The notes beneath the pieces were generated by a model. The model ran no database searches. It had not been told where the DNA came from and worked only from the letters and a program-made list of their open reading frames with translations. A DNA stretch of 8,962 bases from UMGS1498 sp900552335 (GTDB taxonomy: Bacteria; Bacillota_I; Bacilli_A; RF39; UBA660): the NCBI GenBank assembly GCA_902477075.1, contig CABSFU010000031.1, positions 1 through 8,962 on the forward strand. The letters run 5' to 3'. A program made the translations under genes and the position numbers. This document shows, piece after piece, positions 6,616-8,962 of the stretch (within the stretch, counting starts at the first letter, position 1; the number at the start of each line of letters is the position of its first letter).

Positions 6616-7311
6616 TTATTCACTAACTTTGACCATAGCTGGTCTAATTACTTTGTCTTTTAATATATACCCTTTTCTAAGGACTTCTATTACCATTCCT
6701 GGCTCCATATCACATTTTTCTGTCATAACAGCCTGATGGTATGTTGGATCAAATGGTTTATTAGCACCATCTATTGCTTTCACATCAAATCGTTCTAAGA
6801 TAGTAACTAAATTACAATAAATCATTTTAAATCCGGATAGGAATTTTGACACTTCATCTTCTAAGTTGTCATCATCCATTTTTATTGCACTTTCAAAATT
6901 ATCAATGACAGGTAACATTTCTGTTACAATATCTTCATTTGAAAATTTTAAAATACGTGTAACTTCTTCATCTTTTCTTTTACGATAGTTAATAGAATCA
7001 GCTTTTGCTAAAAGAACTTTATTTTCTGCTTCTTTTAGTTTTGCTTCTAATTCTTCTATTTCATGTTCTAATTTTTTTACTTTTTTATTTTCATGTTTTT
7101 CTTTTTTTGAGTGTTCTTCACAATTATGTTCTTTTTTACATTCAGAATGGTCTGAACAGCAGTTTTCATCGCACTCATGTTTTTCACATTCGCATGTGCA
7201 TTCTTCACATTCGCATGAATTATTTTCGCATGTGCATTCTTCACATTCGCATGAATTATTTTCACATGTACATTCTTCACATTCACATGATTTTTTTTCT
7301 TTACTTTCCAT
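6616..7311 (-). CDS. grpE: GrpE nucleotide exchange factor with a Cys-rich N-terminal extension
   Basis: GrpE dimers eject ADP from DnaK. The conserved part is complete: a long coiled coil (about 76-115), the four-helix region (120-175) and the beta domain with FDPTYHQAVMTEK (187-199) and the C-terminal GYILKDKVIRPAMVKVSE (214-231). Residues 9-67 are unlike the acidic, disordered tail usual for the family. They hold 18 cysteines and several histidines, starting with three copies of CECEECTC, the first two each followed by ENNS. Spacing is mostly CxC and CxxC, as in metal-thiolate proteins. Two further cysteines (166, 200) are in the core. The start at 7311 is chosen because AGGAGG lies 4 bases upstream; the ATG at 7356 overlaps the end of hrcA and has no ribosome site. 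The GrpE identity is certain. Metal binding or redox sensing by the extension is inferred. Confidence 0.95.
   Translation of the reverse strand: MESKEKKSCECEECTCENNSCECEECTCENNSCECEECTCECEKHECDENCCSDHSECKKEHNCEEHSKKEKHENKKVKKLEHEIEELEAKLKEAENKVLLAKADSINYRKRKDEEVTRILKFSNEDIVTEMLPVIDNFESAIKMDDDNLEDEVSKFLSGFKMIYCNLVTILERFDVKAIDGANKPFDPTYHQAVMTEKCDMEPGMVIEVLRKGYILKDKVIRPAMVKVSE
7191..7287 (-). repeat. 36-bp in-frame tandem repeat inside grpE
   Basis: Two full 36-base units (7252-7287 and 7216-7251) and a 25-base partial unit (7191-7215) encode CECEECTCENNS, CECEECTCENNS and CECEECTC. The two full units differ at 3 of 36 bases; all three are TGT/TGC changes in cysteine codons and leave the protein unchanged. 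The partial unit is identical to the matching part of the second. Confidence 0.95.
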
Positions 7312-7315
7312 AATA

Positions 7316-7321
7316 CCTCCT
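7316..7321 (-). promoter_or_regulatory. Ribosome binding site that fixes the grpE start
   Basis: A full AGGAGG on the minus strand, 4 bases before the ATG at 7311, in the 37-base gap after hrcA. The alternative ATG at 7356 is preceded by CATTGAAATAG, with no Shine-Dalgarno match. This removes 15 lysine-rich residues from the longest possible reading. Confidence 0.88.
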
Positions 7322-7348
7322 ATTTGATTATTCTTTGTTTTTCTTTTT

Positions 7349-8350
7349 TTATTCATCTATTTCAATGTTATCTTTAATATATTGCAGCAAAGTCATTACT
7401 CTATCATATTCCATACGTTTAGGCCCTATCAATGCAATAGTTCCTTCTTCACCGTCAATACTATATTTTGTCTTAATAATAGAAACATCATCATCAAATT
7501 CTGATTCGCTTCCAATATAAACATTAACACCACTATCTTGTTCTTCTATTTTTTTTATTAATTCTTTATCCTCAAATTTTTTCAAGATAGAACGCATTTT
7601 ACTAGTATCATCAAATTCTGGCTCTTTTAATATGTTACTTGGTCGATTTACTTTATATAAATTTTCTTCCTCTGATCTTAATTCATTAAAGGCATTATAT
7701 AAGGCATCATATATAGCTCTTTGCTGTTTGATGGAAGTTGCTATTTTAGGTTTTACCTCATATTCTAATTTTTTACTAACTTCATTTAATGGTGTTCCAA
7801 TAATAAATTTGTTGATTAGATCTACCGTTTGCTTAATTTCAGTAACAGACACTTTTTCTTCTATTTGCATGTTTTTGTGTTCTACATGTCCTTTATCAGT
7901 AATGACAATTGCAACTAAATGGTTTTCATCAATTGGAACTACTTCCACTTTACTAATTTTATTTTGATTACTGCTTCCACCTAAAACAATTGAAGTATAG
8001 TGCGTTAAATCTGACACAATTTCCATGCTTCTTATAATAACATCATTAAGCGCTAATGATTGATTATCAAAAATTGTTTGCAGATTTATAATATCTTCTC
8101 CTGTCAATTCTTTTGGTTTCATAATATGATCGACATAATATCGATAGCCTTTTTCACTAGGTACTCTTCCAGAAGAAGTATGAGTTTTTTCTAATAAACC
8201 AAGCTCTTCCAAAGTACTCATTTCATTTCTAACTGTTGCACTGGAACATTTTAAAAGGTCACAAATTGCTTTAGACCCAACTGGTCTAGCTGTTTTAATG
8301 TAATCTTCAACAATTATTTTTAAAAGGTCTCTTTGTCTTTCGTTAATCAC
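7349..8350 (-). CDS. hrcA: Heat-inducible transcription repressor HrcA
   Basis: Represses the dnaK (and often groE) operons by binding CIRCE; in known systems its activity depends on GroEL, which is depleted during heat shock. The 333-residue length is usual. The N-terminal winged helix-turn-helix (about 1-75) has the family signature: TARPVGSKAI (20-29), recognition region SSATVRNEMSTLEELGLL (36-53) and wing HTSSGRVPSEKGYRYYVD (57-74). The rest matches the GAF-like and dimerisation portions, ending TLLQYIKDNIEIDE. The start is GTG at 8350, with GAGGTGAT beginning 11 bases upstream (7 bases after GAGG). The nearby ATGs at 8355 and 8352 lie in another frame that stops immediately (ATG ATG TGA). 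Two CIRCE-like sites stand directly upstream, so the gene should repress itself. First gene of the operon. Confidence 0.97.
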   Translation of the reverse strand: MINERQRDLLKIIVEDYIKTARPVGSKAICDLLKCSSATVRNEMSTLEELGLLEKTHTSSGRVPSEKGYRYYVDHIMKPKELTGEDIINLQTIFDNQSLALNDVIIRSMEIVSDLTHYTSIVLGGSSNQNKISKVEVVPIDENHLVAIVITDKGHVEHKNMQIEEKVSVTEIKQTVDLINKFIIGTPLNEVSKKLEYEVKPKIATSIKQQRAIYDALYNAFNELRSEEENLYKVNRPSNILKEPEFDDTSKMRSILKKFEDKELIKKIEEQDSGVNVYIGSESEFDDDVSIIKTKYSIDGEEGTIALIGPKRMEYDRVMTLLQYIKDNIEIDE

Positions 8351-8362
8351 ATCATCACCTCT

Positions 8363-8389
8363 TTAGCACTGTTATCATCCAAGTGCTAC
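8363..8389 (-). promoter_or_regulatory. CIRCE operator 1 (downstream, at the transcription start)
   Basis: On the minus strand GTAGCACTT, nine bases, CAGTGCTAA. Against the consensus TTAGCACTC-N9-GAGTGCTAA it matches 15 of 18 arm positions, with a 7-bp uninterrupted inverted repeat. It covers the predicted transcription start and ends next to the hrcA ribosome site, so HrcA bound here would block initiation. The transcribed copy could also fold just before the ribosome site. Confidence 0.9.
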
Positions 8390-8393
8390 ATTC

Positions 8394-8422
8394 ATTATAT
8401 GCTATTACTTTAGCATTGTCAA
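8394..8422 (-). promoter_or_regulatory. Sigma-A promoter of the hrcA-grpE-dnaK operon
   Basis: On the minus strand TTGACA (8422-8417), a 17-base spacer and TATAAT (8399-8394): a perfect match to the vegetative consensus. Transcription should begin near 8387-8388, within CIRCE 1, giving a leader of about 37 bases before the GTG. Such a strong core promoter fits control by repression rather than by an alternative sigma factor. Confidence 0.93.
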
Positions 8423-8436
8423 TATTTGAGTGCCAA
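8410..8436 (-). promoter_or_regulatory. CIRCE operator 2 (upstream, overlapping the -35 box)
   Basis: On the minus strand TTGGCACTC, nine bases, CAATGCTAA; 15 of 18 arm positions match the CIRCE consensus. The -35 hexamer (8417-8422) lies across the N9 and the first two bases of the second arm. Two arm mismatches at 8416 and 8418 lie beside or within the -35 overlap, which may reflect a compromise between operator and promoter. Its centre is 47 bases from that of CIRCE 1. Confidence 0.8.
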
Positions 8437-8453
8437 TTTCATGAATTTTTCAC

Positions 8454-8479
8454 AAAAAAAGATACTTTTTAAATATCTT
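8454..8479 (-). terminator. Rho-independent terminator after the tail-fibre-like gene
   Basis: On the minus strand a 7-bp stem (AAGATAT with GTATCTT, one wobble) encloses the loop TTAAAAA and runs into seven Ts, beginning 9 bases after the stop codon. It insulates the heat-shock promoter from the upstream gene. Confidence 0.72.
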
Positions 8480-8487
8480 CTATATTA

Positions 8488-8962
8488 TTATCTAGCATAC
8501 AGTATAGTTCTGTCTGAATAAGTAGAAGCTTTATTAACTTTAAGAAATCCTTTGGTATTACTTATCTTTTTTAATTGAGATACTGAAACATTCCCATGTT
8601 CTACTACAATACCTTCTGATTCAAGACTATACAATTCGGTAGGAGAAACTACGGATGCAAGAACAAATGCATTTCCACGAAGAGCAACTAATAGTATTTC
8701 AGAATAATCAGATGCATTAAAATCTATATTTATTCCATCAGTACTAGTTGTTTCGGCTATCTTTTTCCATTGTATTTTAACATTATTTAAATTATTTTGT
8801 AATTCTTCTATATTACTTTTTATATTTGTGATTTCAGTTGTATTGTTTGTTATTTTGGTATCTAAATTATCTACTAAATTATTTACTTCATCTTTGGAAT
8901 ATACATTGCTAACATTCCCTGTTCCATTATCTAACATTGCTACATATTTATTTGTTAAAGCA
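8488..8962 (-). CDS. C-terminal part of a phage tail-fibre-like or surface protein (N-terminus beyond window)
   Basis: The frame is open from the right window edge to a TAA at 8488, giving 157 visible residues. The first Met (8937) has no ribosome site, and sense codons ALTNKYVA precede it, so it is probably internal. The visible part begins with a linker, then VYSKDEVNNLVDNLDTKI, resembling the 'YTKaEVdnLi' motif common near the ends of phage tail fibres and other trimeric surface proteins. A polar coiled-coil-like segment rich in Asn, Thr, Ile and Leu follows, then a compact beta-rich C-terminal domain of about 95 residues starting near IQWKKIAETTS and ending RTILYAR. There is no signal peptide or anchor in view. 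Prophage tail protein, domesticated phage remnant and cell-surface adhesin all remain possible. It is separated from the heat-shock operon by a terminator, so the two are probably not functionally linked. Confidence 0.65.
   Translation of the reverse strand, partial: ALTNKYVAMLDNGTGNVSNVYSKDEVNNLVDNLDTKITNNTTEITNIKSNIEELQNNLNNVKIQWKKIAETTSTDGINIDFNASDYSEILLVALRGNAFVLASVVSPTELYSLESEGIVVEHGNVSVSQLKKISNTKGFLKVNKASTYSDRTILYAR

Noticed and set aside
2159..6736. Several plus-strand open frames of 60-115 residues opposite dnaJ, pepF, dnaK and grpE.
   Set aside because: All lie opposite confident coding regions, have no recognisable domains and show compositions expected from reading those genes backwards.
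7005..7313. Plus-strand open frame opposite the Cys-rich part of grpE, giving a repetitive His/Ile/Leu-rich peptide.
   Set aside because: It is the mirror of the 36-bp repeat. There is no ribosome site, and it lies wholly inside a certain gene.
7312..7356. A 15-residue longer GrpE starting at 7356 and overlapping the end of hrcA.
   Set aside because: That ATG has no ribosome site, whereas the ATG at 7311 has a full AGGAGG upstream.
1..8962. Use of TGA as tryptophan, as in Mycoplasma-like relatives.
   Set aside because: All tryptophans read here are TGG, no frame is broken by an internal TGA, and the complete genes end with TAA.

Overview
The window is AT-rich and almost every base belongs to genes read from the minus strand, so biological order runs from high to low coordinates. 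The Gram-positive form of DnaK, HrcA with CIRCE operators, strong Shine-Dalgarno sequences and a perfect vegetative promoter all point to a low-GC Bacillota. Every tryptophan I read is TGG and every complete gene ends in TAA, so the standard bacterial code fits and a Mycoplasma-type code does not. An uncultured gut Bacilli lineage is my best guess, but the window alone cannot fix the taxon.

Layout in transcription order. (1) 8962-8488: the C-terminal end of a protein resembling a phage tail fibre or surface adhesin, cut by the window edge and closed by a hairpin terminator at 8454-8479. (2) 8436-8363: a regulatory region with a perfect sigma-A promoter and two CIRCE-like operators, one over the -35 side and one over the predicted start of transcription. 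(3) 8350-1807: a compact heat-shock operon, hrcA - grpE - dnaK - pepF-like - dnaJ, with gaps of 13 to 55 bases and a terminator at 1783-1808. (4) 1625-1: the N-terminal 541 residues of a large protein with a type IV prepilin N-terminus, followed by alternating fibronectin-III-like and Cys-containing repeat modules. It runs off the left edge.

The operon holds the whole DnaK machine. DnaK binds and releases unfolded polypeptides, DnaJ delivers them and stimulates ATP hydrolysis, and GrpE exchanges the nucleotide. HrcA represses the operon through CIRCE. An M3-family oligoendopeptidase between dnaK and dnaJ could link chaperoning to peptide breakdown. A perfect 11-bp hairpin with a GUGA tetraloop directly after the dnaK stop probably protects or processes the hrcA-grpE-dnaK part of the message.

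The most unusual item is the GrpE N-terminus. In place of an ordinary acidic tail it has about 60 residues with 18 cysteines and several histidines, built partly from a 12-residue CxCxxCxC repeat encoded by a 36-bp tandem DNA repeat. It looks like a metal-binding or redox-sensitive appendage on the exchange factor. I see no rRNA, tRNA, CRISPR array or insertion sequence, and no gene-free stretch longer than about 160 bases.
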